This document shows positions 36,226 to 44,839 of a stretch of 64,000 bases of DNA, in pieces. This DNA comes from Robiginitomaculum sp. GTDB taxonomy: Bacteria > Pseudomonadota > Alphaproteobacteria > Caulobacterales > Maricaulaceae. The notes under the pieces were generated by a model. It worked only from the letters and a program-made list of their open reading frames with translations. It was not told the DNA's origin and did no database searches. Numbering within the stretch: the first letter of the stretch is position 1; every line of letters begins with the position of its first letter. The stretch spans positions 124,001 through 188,000 of the forward strand of contig JAJFFN010000020.1 in NCBI GenBank assembly GCA_021776635.1, given 5' to 3'. The position numbers and the translations under genes are program-made.

Positions 36226-37143
36226 TTACGGTTTTAATTCCTTGACGAGGCCATTTTCTAGCACAGACAAACCCTTGGCATCAATCTTGACCAGTTTTCT
36301 GGTTTTCACATTAAAGCGGCAACCCACCCCGACGAAACTCGTCCAGCATTTGCCGCTAACCGGATCTAATATCCAGTGGCACAACTCGCGGACATGGGTT
36401 GAAGCACTTCGTAACCCAGAGCGTATTTCGTAAAGATCGCCCGCTTTGGGTCTGTGTTTATGGCGCGCACAGGCCTCTACAAGAGCGCCGCTCATACCAT
36501 CATCGGACGAAAAATCAAGATCAGGCCACGCCGTTTTCAGATGCTGTGCAGAGTTGGAAACACGGCCAATAATGGCCGTGGGTAAAACATGACCAAATAC
36601 ATCACATTCTGTTGGTCGGAATGTGCCGCGCCCAATGGCTTGCAGGCTCAATTTACCCGCATCATCCATTGTCGGCATGACTGTGGCCTCTCCCAGATCA
36701 ATATTGCGCGGCGCAGCCCGTTCAGGCAAATCTAATCTACAAGCCTTAGCCAACCTCTGTGTTCGTTTTGACCAGCCAAATTCTATCCCCGTGCGTACAG
36801 CAATATGTGTCAATGTTTCCGTAATCGTCGCCGACGGCAAACCTTTATTGCCGCTGATTAAATGGACGAGGGTTATATCCGTCTCCCCGAGTGCAACCAC
36901 ACCGCTTTTTACGACCATACCGTTTCCAGGACGGACTTCTTTGATATATTTTATGTGTTGGCGTGTTGGTAAAAGCGTACTGAGGGAAGCCGCTTTGTAA
37001 ATATGTGGCAGCCCAATTGTATGTGCAAAGCGCGCACGGGCTTCATGGGCGCGGTCAAAATAATACCGCATATTCATGTGACCTAACTCGTCGGCCTCCC
37101 AAGCCAAAGCTTCGCCGCGCCATGTTTCAATAAGTTCGCTCAT
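36226..37143 (-). CDS. Acyl-CoA thioesterase-like double hot-dog protein
   Basis: A 305-residue protein with two hot-dog folds. The first half has WEADELGHMNMRYYFDRAHEA (4-hydroxybenzoyl-CoA thioesterase-like pattern) and the second begins FRPTECDVFGHVLPTAIIGR. The substrate is unknown. It lies nine bases after zur on the same strand, so the two are co-transcribed, and it converges with the hydrolase at 35323 (three bases between the stops). Confidence 0.8.
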   Translation of the reverse strand: MSELIETWRGEALAWEADELGHMNMRYYFDRAHEARARFAHTIGLPHIYKAASLSTLLPTRQHIKYIKEVRPGNGMVVKSGVVALGETDITLVHLISGNKGLPSATITETLTHIAVRTGIEFGWSKRTQRLAKACRLDLPERAAPRNIDLGEATVMPTMDDAGKLSLQAIGRGTFRPTECDVFGHVLPTAIIGRVSNSAQHLKTAWPDLDFSSDDGMSGALVEACARHKHRPKAGDLYEIRSGLRSASTHVRELCHWILDPVSGKCWTSFVGVGCRFNVKTRKLVKIDAKGLSVLENGLVKELKP

Positions 37144-37152
37144 ATTCGAGAA

Positions 37153-37602
37153 CTACGCCGCGCAGTTTTTACAAATACCGTAATGCTCGATAACGGAACG
37201 GCGAATTTCAAATCCGTCAGGGACACAATCAATATGATCATTGGCAGAACGTTCTTCTAGGCTATCACATTGTTCACATATAAAAAATTCGGCAATATGC
37301 CCGCCAAGAGAATGGTCGCAGGCAATATATGCATTAAGCGCTTCGACGCGGTGTACCAAACCTAGTCCGGATAAAAAGTCTAATGCGCGGTAAACTGTTG
37401 GTGGTTTGGGCGAGCCAAATTCTGGCCTTAACTGATCAAGCAAATCATACGCTTTGATAGGGCTTTTGCTTTTTGCTATGAGGGTAAACACGTGTTCGCG
37501 TAAGTTGGTAAACCGGCGACCTTTTTGCTCACAAATTTGTTGGGCCGTCGCCAGCAATTGTTCTGGCGTCTTGTGTGTGTGCTCATGTTTACATGTTGTC
37601 AT
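37153..37602 (-). CDS. zur: Fur-family zinc uptake regulator Zur
   Basis: A 149-residue Fur-superfamily repressor. The DNA-binding part reads RRFTNLREHVFTLI and KPPTVYRALDFLSGLGLVHR, a Zur-type sequence, and the C-terminal metal sites are seen in DHSLGGHIAEFFICEQCDS and HYGICKNC. With zinc bound it represses zinc uptake genes. The ATG at 37602 starts a His-rich tail (TCKHEHTHKT) that may also bind metal. A short palindrome (GTTAT-T-ATAAC) sits 22 bases upstream. Confidence 0.85.
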   Translation of the reverse strand: MTTCKHEHTHKTPEQLLATAQQICEQKGRRFTNLREHVFTLIAKSKSPIKAYDLLDQLRPEFGSPKPPTVYRALDFLSGLGLVHRVEALNAYIACDHSLGGHIAEFFICEQCDSLEERSANDHIDCVPDGFEIRRSVIEHYGICKNCAA

Positions 37603-37624
37603 AATAGCCAAACCTTTTGTTTGC

Positions 37625-37635
37625 GTTATTATAAC
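37625..37635. promoter_or_regulatory. Possible Zur/Fur-type operator upstream of zur
   Basis: GTTATTATAAC is an 11-base palindrome just upstream of the zur start and resembles alphaproteobacterial Zur boxes (GTTATAAC core) with one extra central base. This would allow autoregulation. The match is short and could be chance. Confidence 0.35.
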
Positions 37636-37802
37636 ATATATTTATGTGATTGCATCCGCAAATTTGGCTTAATTTTTGCTTGTGAGGGAAGCTGGGGCAG
37701 AGAATGAAGCCTTTTTACCATTGAAGCGAGCGCAAACTTAGGCTAATGACCCTCCGATTTAGAATTTTGAAACTGTGGATACAGTAAATTAAAGGAAAAA
37801 AA

Positions 37803-38600
37803 ATGGCCAAGACTCCAGAAAACCAACCAGAAAACCAACCAGGTGTTACGGGTAATGTAATGATGTATGAAGACCCTAAACCTTTGACAAAAGATAGGCA
37901 TGCTAAATTTGGTGTTGTCCAAGTAGACAAACCATTTGAATTTATGGAAAAATCTCACTTCATGCCCATTACGGCGCCTGAATTTGGTTCGGCAAGTGGT
38001 AGTTATCCCGTTATTTTCGCAGGTGAAGATAGAACACCATTAGCCGTATTGGGTATTCGTACAAATGAAAATCTGTTGGTCGAAGATGGTAAATTTAACA
38101 ACAAATACTATATGCCAGCATTTGCGCGGCGTTACCCTTTTGTTTTGGCGGGTGATCAGGAAAATGATCGTTTCGTCGTTTGTGTTGATGAAAAAGCCGA
38201 GTGCGTAACAGATAAAAATCCTTCGCAAGTGTTTTTCGATGGCGAGGAACCATCACAATTTACCAATGAAGCTTTTGAATTTTTGAAGCAGTTTGAGCAA
38301 GACCGTCGGGCGACTGAAGCCATGATAGCGCGGTTTAAAGAGCTTGATTTGTTCGAACAAAAAGAAATGAATTTCCAAGGACAAAATGCTGATGGCTCAC
38401 CTGCAGAGAAACAAAAAATTGCAGATTATTTTGCAATTTCTGATGAAAAGCTACGGGCGCTCGACGCAAAAACCACCAAAGAATTAATGGATAATGGTTT
38501 TTTGGCTGTTGCTTATGCGCATATGCTTTCACTTGGCAATTGGCAACGTTTGGTCAACATGACGCTGGAACGCGCACAAGCGGAAACCGCAACCGCTTAG
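37803..38600 (+). CDS. SapC family protein
   Basis: A 265-residue SapC-family protein (Pfam PF07277), recognisable from KPLTKDRHAKFGVVQ, HFMPITAPEFGSASGSYPVI, FVLAGDQENDRFVVCVDE and the late LDLFEQKEMNFQ. The name comes from an S-layer-linked Campylobacter gene; here the function is unknown, and it has no signal peptide. The N-terminus contains a 12-bp in-frame duplication (ENQP ENQP; DNA 37815-37838). GGAAAAAA precedes the ATG. It is a single-gene unit with its own terminator. Confidence 0.8.
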   Translation: MAKTPENQPENQPGVTGNVMMYEDPKPLTKDRHAKFGVVQVDKPFEFMEKSHFMPITAPEFGSASGSYPVIFAGEDRTPLAVLGIRTNENLLVEDGKFNNKYYMPAFARRYPFVLAGDQENDRFVVCVDEKAECVTDKNPSQVFFDGEEPSQFTNEAFEFLKQFEQDRRATEAMIARFKELDLFEQKEMNFQGQNADGSPAEKQKIADYFAISDEKLRALDAKTTKELMDNGFLAVAYAHMLSLGNWQRLVNMTLERAQAETATA

Positions 38601-38620
38601 GATTTGCTATTTTGTACTAT

Positions 38621-38649
38621 AAAAACCCTGGTCATTTGATTGGGTTTTT
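38621..38649 (+). terminator. Rho-independent terminator after sapC
   Basis: AAAAACCC (38621-38628) pairs with GGGTTTTT (38642-38649), followed by more T. Bidirectional by design; it also lies after the leftward dadA-like gene. Confidence 0.8.
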
Positions 38650-38676
38650 TCTTGGGCATATGAATAAGTAGTGACC

Positions 38677-39957
38677 TTAATTCCGCAAGGGGTCAAACGG
38701 GTTGGCATTCATGATGTTGGGTTTGCCCAAGAGCAAGTCTGCTAACATTTCTCCAGAGCCAGCAGACATTGTCCACCCCATATGCCCGTGCCCAGTGTTA
38801 ACGGCTAACCCAGGTGCAACCTCGCCTATGAACGGCATACCGTCTGCACTAACGGGGCGAAAGCCGTGCCAAAGTTTGCCTTGGCTTAATGAAAGATTTT
38901 TTGCCACTTCGGGATATATATCGCGCAACATCTGTAAAAGCGGCAGAATGCGCTTCTGTCTTATATCTTTATTAAAGCCGCAGATTTCAGCGGTTCCGGC
39001 AATGCGCAATGATTGTCCTAGCGGCGTAACGGCGCAATGCAAGCCATCATCAACCACAGGGTATTTTGGCGCCTTTGCGTCCATACAATTATCAAATGTC
39101 AAAGAATAGCCTTTTACGGGCCGTAAACATAGAGACACCCCCAAAGACTTCAATAATTTTGAACTATGGGCGCCACAAGAAATAATCGTGGTTTTTGCAC
39201 GCAAATCTAGCATATGTGTGCAAACACCAATGACGGTGCCGTTATCTGTTAACAGGGATTTGGCGGTCGTATTTGTCAAAATCTCTCCGCCCAGATTAAG
39301 TATCTCACGTCGTAAGGCTAGGCAGAATGTGTAGGCATCGGCTTTGTAATCATCAGGATAATAAATCGCACCAACAAGCTTGTCAGAGATAGCAGCAAGG
39401 CTAGGCTCTAACTTGGCCGCTTCATCGCCGTTCATGTATTCGGCCCGCAGGCCATTTTTTATTAATTTACCATTTTTTATTAATTTATCTGTGAGAGTTC
39501 GTGATTTGGTAAATGTTGGCACGTCCCTAAATATTTTAAGCAAGCCTAAATCTTGATATCCGTCCGTTATCTGGAGCTCTTTTCGCCAGCACTGGATGAG
39601 ATTTGAAGAATATGCCGCTAGGTTATAATTTGCTTTCGTCGCTTTCCAGTGTTTTTCTGGCGTCGCGTTCTTTAAAAACTTTAATCCCCAACCGGCCATA
39701 CTTGGTAGAGCAGCGAGCCGTAATGTCATCGGGGAAGGAAAACCAAATATAGAACCGAGCATTTGCCGTCCTACGCCCGGGCCGTTCCACGGATCTGCCA
39801 GTGACGCATGTACCATGCCCGCATTGGCAAAACTTGTTTCGAGCGCAATGTCTTCCCGTGCCTCTATGATACGAACCGATGCCCCACGTTTAAGCAATGC
39901 GTAGGCTGTAGAGAGGCCAATAAGGCCAGCACCAATGATCTGGTAATCAGGTTTCAC
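38677..39957 (-). CDS. FAD-dependent D-amino-acid dehydrogenase-like protein (DadA family)
   Basis: A DAO-fold oxidoreductase of about 426 residues. The Rossmann start is YQIIGAGLIGLSTAYALLKR and the C-terminal flavin motif VNTGHGHMGWTMSAGSGEML. GTG at 39957 is taken as start because it overlaps the upstream nitrilase stop as GTGA; the open frame to 40044 would overlap that gene by 91 bases. An exact 18-bp duplication (39452-39487) encodes KLIKNG twice. Substrate: probably D-amino acids, but other amines are possible. Confidence 0.85.
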   Translation of the reverse strand: MKPDYQIIGAGLIGLSTAYALLKRGASVRIIEAREDIALETSFANAGMVHASLADPWNGPGVGRQMLGSIFGFPSPMTLRLAALPSMAGWGLKFLKNATPEKHWKATKANYNLAAYSSNLIQCWRKELQITDGYQDLGLLKIFRDVPTFTKSRTLTDKLIKNGKLIKNGLRAEYMNGDEAAKLEPSLAAISDKLVGAIYYPDDYKADAYTFCLALRREILNLGGEILTNTTAKSLLTDNGTVIGVCTHMLDLRAKTTIISCGAHSSKLLKSLGVSLCLRPVKGYSLTFDNCMDAKAPKYPVVDDGLHCAVTPLGQSLRIAGTAEICGFNKDIRQKRILPLLQMLRDIYPEVAKNLSLSQGKLWHGFRPVSADGMPFIGEVAPGLAVNTGHGHMGWTMSAGSGEMLADLLLGKPNIMNANPFDPLRN

Positions 39958-40775
39958 TTTTTGGGCATATGTGTGTTTTGTTGCCAAGCTGGAATTCGTG
40001 CGCGGGTCGTATCGAGAAAGTCCATAGATAAGTCGGCACAACAAAAACCCGGCTCATCATTGTCTAATTCAGCAATCACCGCGCCCCAAGGATCGACAAT
40101 CATGCTCTGTCCCCATGTTTTGCGTCCACTATCATGAACCCCGCCTTGCGCCGCTGCGAGAACATAAGCGCTGTTTTCAATAGCACGTGCCCGCAACAAT
40201 GTTCGCCAGTGCGCTTCACCGGTTATCGCCGTGAAAGCTGAGGGAATTGTCAAAATATGTGCCCCTGCTTGCGCATAAAATTTATAAAGATTAGCAAAAC
40301 GCAAATCATAACAAATACTCATGCCAATATTAAATCCGTCCACATGTGTAAGAACAGGTGTGTTACCAGCCTGATAATTTGCGGATTCCTTCCAGGTTTC
40401 AGTTTCACTAATTGTCACATCAAACATATGTATCTTATCATAACGAGCTTTGAGCTTACCGTCCGGGCCAAACAGATAGGAACGGTTGGCGGCTTTGTTC
40501 GGCGCGACTTTAATTGCCATAGAGCCGATCAACAAATCAATACCGAGTTCTCTGGCCAAGGCGCTAAAATACGCGATGCCTGCAGTCTCTTTTTCCGATT
40601 TAATGGTTGCAAACAGATTTTTACTGTTGCCTTGCATCAAGTATGTGTTTTCAGGTGTTACAATAAACTTCGCACCATTGTTGTGTGCTGCGCGTATATA
40701 TTTTTCTGCGTGGGCGAGGTTAGCAGTAATATCTGCACCGCAGCGTAAATTTATGACGGCAGCACGTAAACTCAT
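39954..40775 (-). CDS. Carbon-nitrogen hydrolase, Nit2/omega-amidase type
   Basis: A 273-residue nitrilase-superfamily amidase with an intact triad: Glu in IVTPENTY, Lys in RYDKIHMFDV, Cys in MSICYDLRF. This type hydrolyses alpha-keto amides or deaminated glutathione. It overlaps grxC upstream by four bases (ATGA) and the DadA-like gene downstream by four (GTGA). The comF-grxC-nitrilase order recurs in alphaproteobacteria, and proximity to a glutaredoxin fits a glutathione-repair role. Contrast the Ser-containing homologue at 709-1797. Confidence 0.9.
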   Translation of the reverse strand: MSLRAAVINLRCGADITANLAHAEKYIRAAHNNGAKFIVTPENTYLMQGNSKNLFATIKSEKETAGIAYFSALARELGIDLLIGSMAIKVAPNKAANRSYLFGPDGKLKARYDKIHMFDVTISETETWKESANYQAGNTPVLTHVDGFNIGMSICYDLRFANLYKFYAQAGAHILTIPSAFTAITGEAHWRTLLRARAIENSAYVLAAAQGGVHDSGRKTWGQSMIVDPWGAVIAELDNDEPGFCCADLSMDFLDTTRARIPAWQQNTHMPKK

Positions 40776-41032
40776 TTCGCCAGCAAGGCGTCGAGACGTC
40801 CGCCGCGTTCTAGCGCCATCATCTCGTCACAACCGCCAATATGATGCGCACCAATAAATATTTGTGGAACGCTGGTTACACCGCCGGCGCGATCAACCAT
40901 TTCAGCGCGCAATTTTGGGTTCATACCTACATTGATTTCCTTAAAGTTTGCGTTCTTCTTTTTAAGCAAACTTAGCGCACGCCAACAATAAGGGCACATG
41001 GGGCTTGTATATATAGTAACAGTTTTCATCAA
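40772..41032 (-). CDS. grxC: Glutaredoxin 3
   Basis: An 86-residue dithiol glutaredoxin with active site SPMCPYCWRAL, cis-Pro segment GVTSVPQIFIG and C-terminal GGCDEM. It reduces disulfides with glutathione in the cytoplasm. It follows comF by 30 bases and overlaps the nitrilase gene. Confidence 0.94.
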   Translation of the reverse strand: MMKTVTIYTSPMCPYCWRALSLLKKKNANFKEINVGMNPKLRAEMVDRAGGVTSVPQIFIGAHHIGGCDEMMALERGGRLDALLAK

Positions 41033-41062
41033 TTTTTCTTTTCTTATTAAGGTTTTCCCGTC

Positions 41063-41818
41063 CTATTTAGGGATTTCTTGCGGCCTGACAACCCGCATAA
41101 ATGTCACTGCATCCACACGCGCCGCGCCCGCACGTTTTAAGGTCTTGGCGCAGGCCGATAAAGTAGAACCCGTGGTATAGACATCATCTATTAACACCAC
41201 ATGCTTGCCCGTTACTAAACCCATTTGTTTTGGGCGTATGCCAAAGGCGCCAGATACATTGCGTTTGCGCCCCAAGAAAGTCTGCCCGCCTTGGCTTGGC
41301 GTGTTTTTATTGCGGTATAAAATTTCTGTTTGGTAAGCTATACCGCATAATTGTGAGAGCGCTCTAGCCAGAAGTGCAGATTGATTAAACCGACGATGAC
41401 GTAATCGTATTTGGTGCAAAGGAACCGGGATGAGCATATCTGCATCTTCCAAAATTTTTCGCCCAGCACGCAGCATTTGTGCGGCAAAAAATTTGACACC
41501 ATCTGTGCGGCCACCATGTTTGAAATCAAGTATAAGCTTGCGGCTCGTGTCATCATAAGTAATGGCTGCGCGGGCTTGGTCAAAATGCGGGGTGTATGCG
41601 TTACACCTCAAACAATTGGCATCTTCGCCTTGCTCAAATTCAAATGGAAAACCGCATGTCGAGCAACAAGGGTCATCAATGAATTTTAAGTATTGCCATA
41701 ACCCAGTGTCGGCATCTCTGTCGACGCTTGCTATTGTTTGTCCCGTAATTAAGGAATGGGGCGGTAAAATAGTATCCAGAACACGGTTTAAGGAAGTTGG
41801 GACTTTCAATCGGGCCAT
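41063..41818 (-). CDS. comF: ComF-family phosphoribosyltransferase-like protein
   Basis: A 251-residue ComF: N-terminal zinc-finger pair CSTCGFPF and CLRCNA, then the phosphoribosyltransferase-like domain with RHRRFNQSALLARALS and the PRPP loop VVLIDDVYTTGSTL. Homologues are needed for DNA uptake, though many non-competent bacteria keep the gene. It is the first gene of comF-grxC-nitrilase-dadA, divergent from a methyltransferase gene with only 20 bases between. Confidence 0.9.
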   Translation of the reverse strand: MARLKVPTSLNRVLDTILPPHSLITGQTIASVDRDADTGLWQYLKFIDDPCCSTCGFPFEFEQGEDANCLRCNAYTPHFDQARAAITYDDTSRKLILDFKHGGRTDGVKFFAAQMLRAGRKILEDADMLIPVPLHQIRLRHRRFNQSALLARALSQLCGIAYQTEILYRNKNTPSQGGQTFLGRKRNVSGAFGIRPKQMGLVTGKHVVLIDDVYTTGSTLSACAKTLKRAGAARVDAVTFMRVVRPQEIPK

Positions 41819-41838
41819 AATCAGCCCATATCAGAAAA

Positions 41839-42750
41839 ATGGTAAGAGTAAAACAACAACACGATAATAAACCCGAAAATGGCCCGTTTGACCGAACTTT
41901 GGTGAGACGAAGACGGGCGCGGGCACAAAAGCTTACCCAAAAATTATCTGCGGACAGGTTTTTATTTGACCGTTGTGTTGATGATGTCGTTGACCGCATT
42001 TTGGATGTGCGGCGGTGTTTTGAAAACACGCTACTCATAGGGGCAAGTAACTTAACGAACAGCGTTGCAGAAAAGCTTGGGAACAAACTCGGACACAAGG
42101 TCTATTTAGACCACACAGATAACCTGGTAAATCTAGATGTTGTTGGCTTTGAAGAGGCCTTGCCATTTAACGAAGAAAGCTTTGATCTGGTTATCAATTT
42201 GCTGACATTACATGGAGTGAATGAGGTTCCAAAAGCTCTTGTTAATACCAAAAACATATTGAAACCAGACGGCCTATTTGTTGCAGCATTTTTTGGCGGT
42301 GAAACATTATCGACTTTGCGCCACGTCATGTACGAAGCTGAAGATAAGATTTATGGCCGTGTTAGTCCCAGAATTTCCAGTATGATATCCCTTGATCTTG
42401 CCACCTCGCTTTTGTCGTCTTGCGGGTTTAAAATGCCTGTTGCAGACAAAGACATTCTCAACGTTTCCTATGGAGCTCTTTCAACTCTCTATGCGGATTT
42501 GCGCCTTATGGGCGAAACCAATGTGTTGACGGTGCGCTCGACCATACCTGTATCGCGCAGATTTTTTCAAGAAGTAGAGGCTATATACAAACGGGATCGC
42601 CAAACGCAAGATGGCAAATACCCTGTAAAATTTGAAGTTATTTGGCTCACTGGCTGGACACCGCATCCCGATCAACCCAAGCCATTAAAACCAGGGTCTG
42701 CACAAATAAAGCTCGCAGACGCCCTCGGTGTTAGGGAAGAGAAGCTTTAA
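41839..42750 (+). CDS. SAM-dependent methyltransferase, BioC/NDUFAF5-like
   Basis: A 303-residue class I methyltransferase-like protein. The basic N-terminus FDRTLVRRRRARAQ and the core VGFEEALPFNEESFDLVINLLTLH match the NDUFAF5 group found across alphaproteobacteria; in mitochondria NDUFAF5 hydroxylates an Arg of complex I. The usual glycine-rich SAM loop is altered (LLIGASNLTNSV), so catalytic type is uncertain. Its end overlaps the convergent methyltransferase gene by four bases. Confidence 0.85.
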   Translation: MVRVKQQHDNKPENGPFDRTLVRRRRARAQKLTQKLSADRFLFDRCVDDVVDRILDVRRCFENTLLIGASNLTNSVAEKLGNKLGHKVYLDHTDNLVNLDVVGFEEALPFNEESFDLVINLLTLHGVNEVPKALVNTKNILKPDGLFVAAFFGGETLSTLRHVMYEAEDKIYGRVSPRISSMISLDLATSLLSSCGFKMPVADKDILNVSYGALSTLYADLRLMGETNVLTVRSTIPVSRRFFQEVEAIYKRDRQTQDGKYPVKFEVIWLTGWTPHPDQPKPLKPGSAQIKLADALGVREEKL

Positions 42751-43373
42751 CAAGCCTGGCCCCAATAATTATACGATAATATTTTTGGGCCGGGTACGTA
42801 CATTTCCTCCATGGTTTCAATTCTAAGCCCAGCGTCTTTTAGCAAAGACGGTATATTACGGCCTGAATGGCACCCACCCGCGATACGTCTCCACAGTGGG
42901 TCAATACGGTTTTGCCATTTATGGATATGGGTATCAGGGGCTTGCCCGTGCTCACAAAATAATATCTTTGCATTTGGTTTAAGAAGCCTTCGCATTTCTT
43001 TAAGGGCTTTGACAGGATGAGGAATCGTGCACAACGAATATGTAACCACAACCGTATCGGCACATGCATCTGGCAAAGGTATACTTTCGCCAGAAAGCCC
43101 AATCCGTTCCAGTGGTCTATGAAATTGGGCGCGGTTTGGTGCGGCTTTTTTCCAGACATATTCGTCAGGGTCTATACCGATTAATTTGGTGATGTTGTCT
43201 TGATTGTAATAGGGTAGATTATGCCCCGACCCAATACCAATTTCCACCACATCACCGTGGGCGAGCGGAATGATTTTTTCGCGTTGCTTACGTATGGGCT
43301 TGGTTGCGCATGCACAATTGATGACGTGGGGTAGAATATGCCGATCATAAAATTTCACACATTGTCCTTGCAT
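42747..43373 (-). CDS. Class I SAM-dependent methyltransferase
   Basis: A 208-residue methyltransferase. SAM motif I is VVEIGIGSGHNLPYY and post I/II is LIGIDPDE; FYDRHILPHVINCACA at the start and the CHSGRNIPSLLKDAGL tail resemble METTL7-like or phospholipid methyltransferases. The ATG at 43373 (QGQCVKFYD) begins the conserved part; an upstream in-frame start at 43418 is possible. It lies just downstream of the histidine kinase gene. Confidence 0.82.
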   Translation of the reverse strand: MQGQCVKFYDRHILPHVINCACATKPIRKQREKIIPLAHGDVVEIGIGSGHNLPYYNQDNITKLIGIDPDEYVWKKAAPNRAQFHRPLERIGLSGESIPLPDACADTVVVTYSLCTIPHPVKALKEMRRLLKPNAKILFCEHGQAPDTHIHKWQNRIDPLWRRIAGGCHSGRNIPSLLKDAGLRIETMEEMYVPGPKILSYNYWGQAC

Positions 43374-43423
43374 TAAATGTCTAGGTCCTTGCTTTAAAAG
43401 TACACTGCCTAATTCCAATCACG

Positions 43424-44815
43424 TTATTCGTCTTTGCAAAGCGGCAAACTAAGTACAAATACGGTGCCTTCTGGCCCCGTTGATTGCAATGATAAATTTC
43501 CGCCTTGACCGCGCGCAAGCTCCCTCGATATTGTCAAACCAAGCCCTGTACCCCCCTTGTTGATACCTGAAGTAAAGGCTTTAAACAGGTTCTTGCGAAC
43601 ATAATCCGGGATGCCAGGGCCAGTGTCACTAATTAGTAATGTGGCTTTTCCGTTGTTAGTACGGGCCTCAATCTTCAATTCCTGCTTGCGGGATTTCTGC
43701 AATGCCTGCACCGTATTTCTAAATAAATTATGTAAAATACGGTAGGTGTGATCAGGATCTGCCATAAGCGTCAATTCGGCTGGTACAGTATTTATAAATT
43801 GCACTTTTCCTTCTTCTGCCATGCTATCTGCGGCGGCTTCATCGATTAAGTTTGTTATGGCAACAGGGCGTAAGTCAGGTTTTTCTTCCGCGCTTTGTGA
43901 AAATGCCAGTGTGGCCTCGCAAAGTTTCACCCCACGCTCGACGGAACGAACAAGGCGTTCCCCCATGGTTCTAATACGCGCATCAGGGTCATTAGCCAAA
44001 CGATCCGAAATAAGACCGGTAGATGTCAACACATTGCGTAAATCGTGATTGATTTTTGCCATAGCCATACCCAATGTTGCGAGATGCTCTTGTTGTTGTA
44101 ATGCGGTGCGAACACCTGATTTCATATCGAAAAATTCTCTTTCCAATTGTCCGATTTCGTCGCGGCGAATTTGTGGTTCTTCTAACTTTGTACGTTTGCG
44201 TGGGTCTTGGCGAAATTTTGCCAACCCGCGTGCTAATTTGCGAATTGGACGTGCAATAATACGCGATAATGCGGCGTAAATCATGATCCCTGTTAACAGT
44301 GAAATCGCCAGTGACCACAGCAAAACCCGCTTGCAATAGTCGAGCATGGCGTTTTTAAGGTCCATTTGCGGCACCAAAACTTCCAAAGCATCTACGCCGT
44401 CAACTGTTGGGTCTGATAGTATTCGAATATAGGCATCGCCTTTGGCAAAAAAGTCCCGGAAGCTTTCGCGAAATAATGGCAAGCGGCGTTCGTGCCTTAA
44501 ATCAGCGACAATGATGCGTGTTGAACTTGGCGGCATACCCAATACCAGTTGGCTCATGCCGTCTCGCTTTTGTGCCACCATGGTAACATTAGTGTCTTGC
44601 ATAAATTGGTTGCTCAACATTTCGCCGCCTTCGTAATCTTGGACACCTTCAATTGCCAGCGTTAATAGACCAGCAGCCTCTGCACGTTCTGTAAGCCAAG
44701 TTTGTCGAAACATGGCTGCGGACGGAATAAATATTAATATCTCCGCGGCCATGACAAATAAGACTGTTAACAACAGCAACTTACCTGACAGCCGGCGTAT
44801 GAAGATATTTTGCAA
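43424..44815 (-). CDS. Membrane sensor histidine kinase
   Basis: A 463-residue kinase: TM1 at about 12-32, a periplasmic domain of about 130 residues, TM2 at 164-182, HAMP (SRIIARPIRKLARGLAKF), dimerisation domain with phospho-His257 in AKINHDLRNVL, and an HATPase domain with N-box HNLFRNTVQAL, DTGPGIP and GGTGLGL. Every step of a working kinase is present. There is no response regulator gene beside it, so it is an orphan whose partner is elsewhere. Confidence 0.9.
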   Translation of the reverse strand: MQNIFIRRLSGKLLLLTVLFVMAAEILIFIPSAAMFRQTWLTERAEAAGLLTLAIEGVQDYEGGEMLSNQFMQDTNVTMVAQKRDGMSQLVLGMPPSSTRIIVADLRHERRLPLFRESFRDFFAKGDAYIRILSDPTVDGVDALEVLVPQMDLKNAMLDYCKRVLLWSLAISLLTGIMIYAALSRIIARPIRKLARGLAKFRQDPRKRTKLEEPQIRRDEIGQLEREFFDMKSGVRTALQQQEHLATLGMAMAKINHDLRNVLTSTGLISDRLANDPDARIRTMGERLVRSVERGVKLCEATLAFSQSAEEKPDLRPVAITNLIDEAAADSMAEEGKVQFINTVPAELTLMADPDHTYRILHNLFRNTVQALQKSRKQELKIEARTNNGKATLLISDTGPGIPDYVRKNLFKAFTSGINKGGTGLGLTISRELARGQGGNLSLQSTGPEGTVFVLSLPLCKDE

Positions 44816-44839
44816 TATATGTTTGATGTGCGTAGACCC

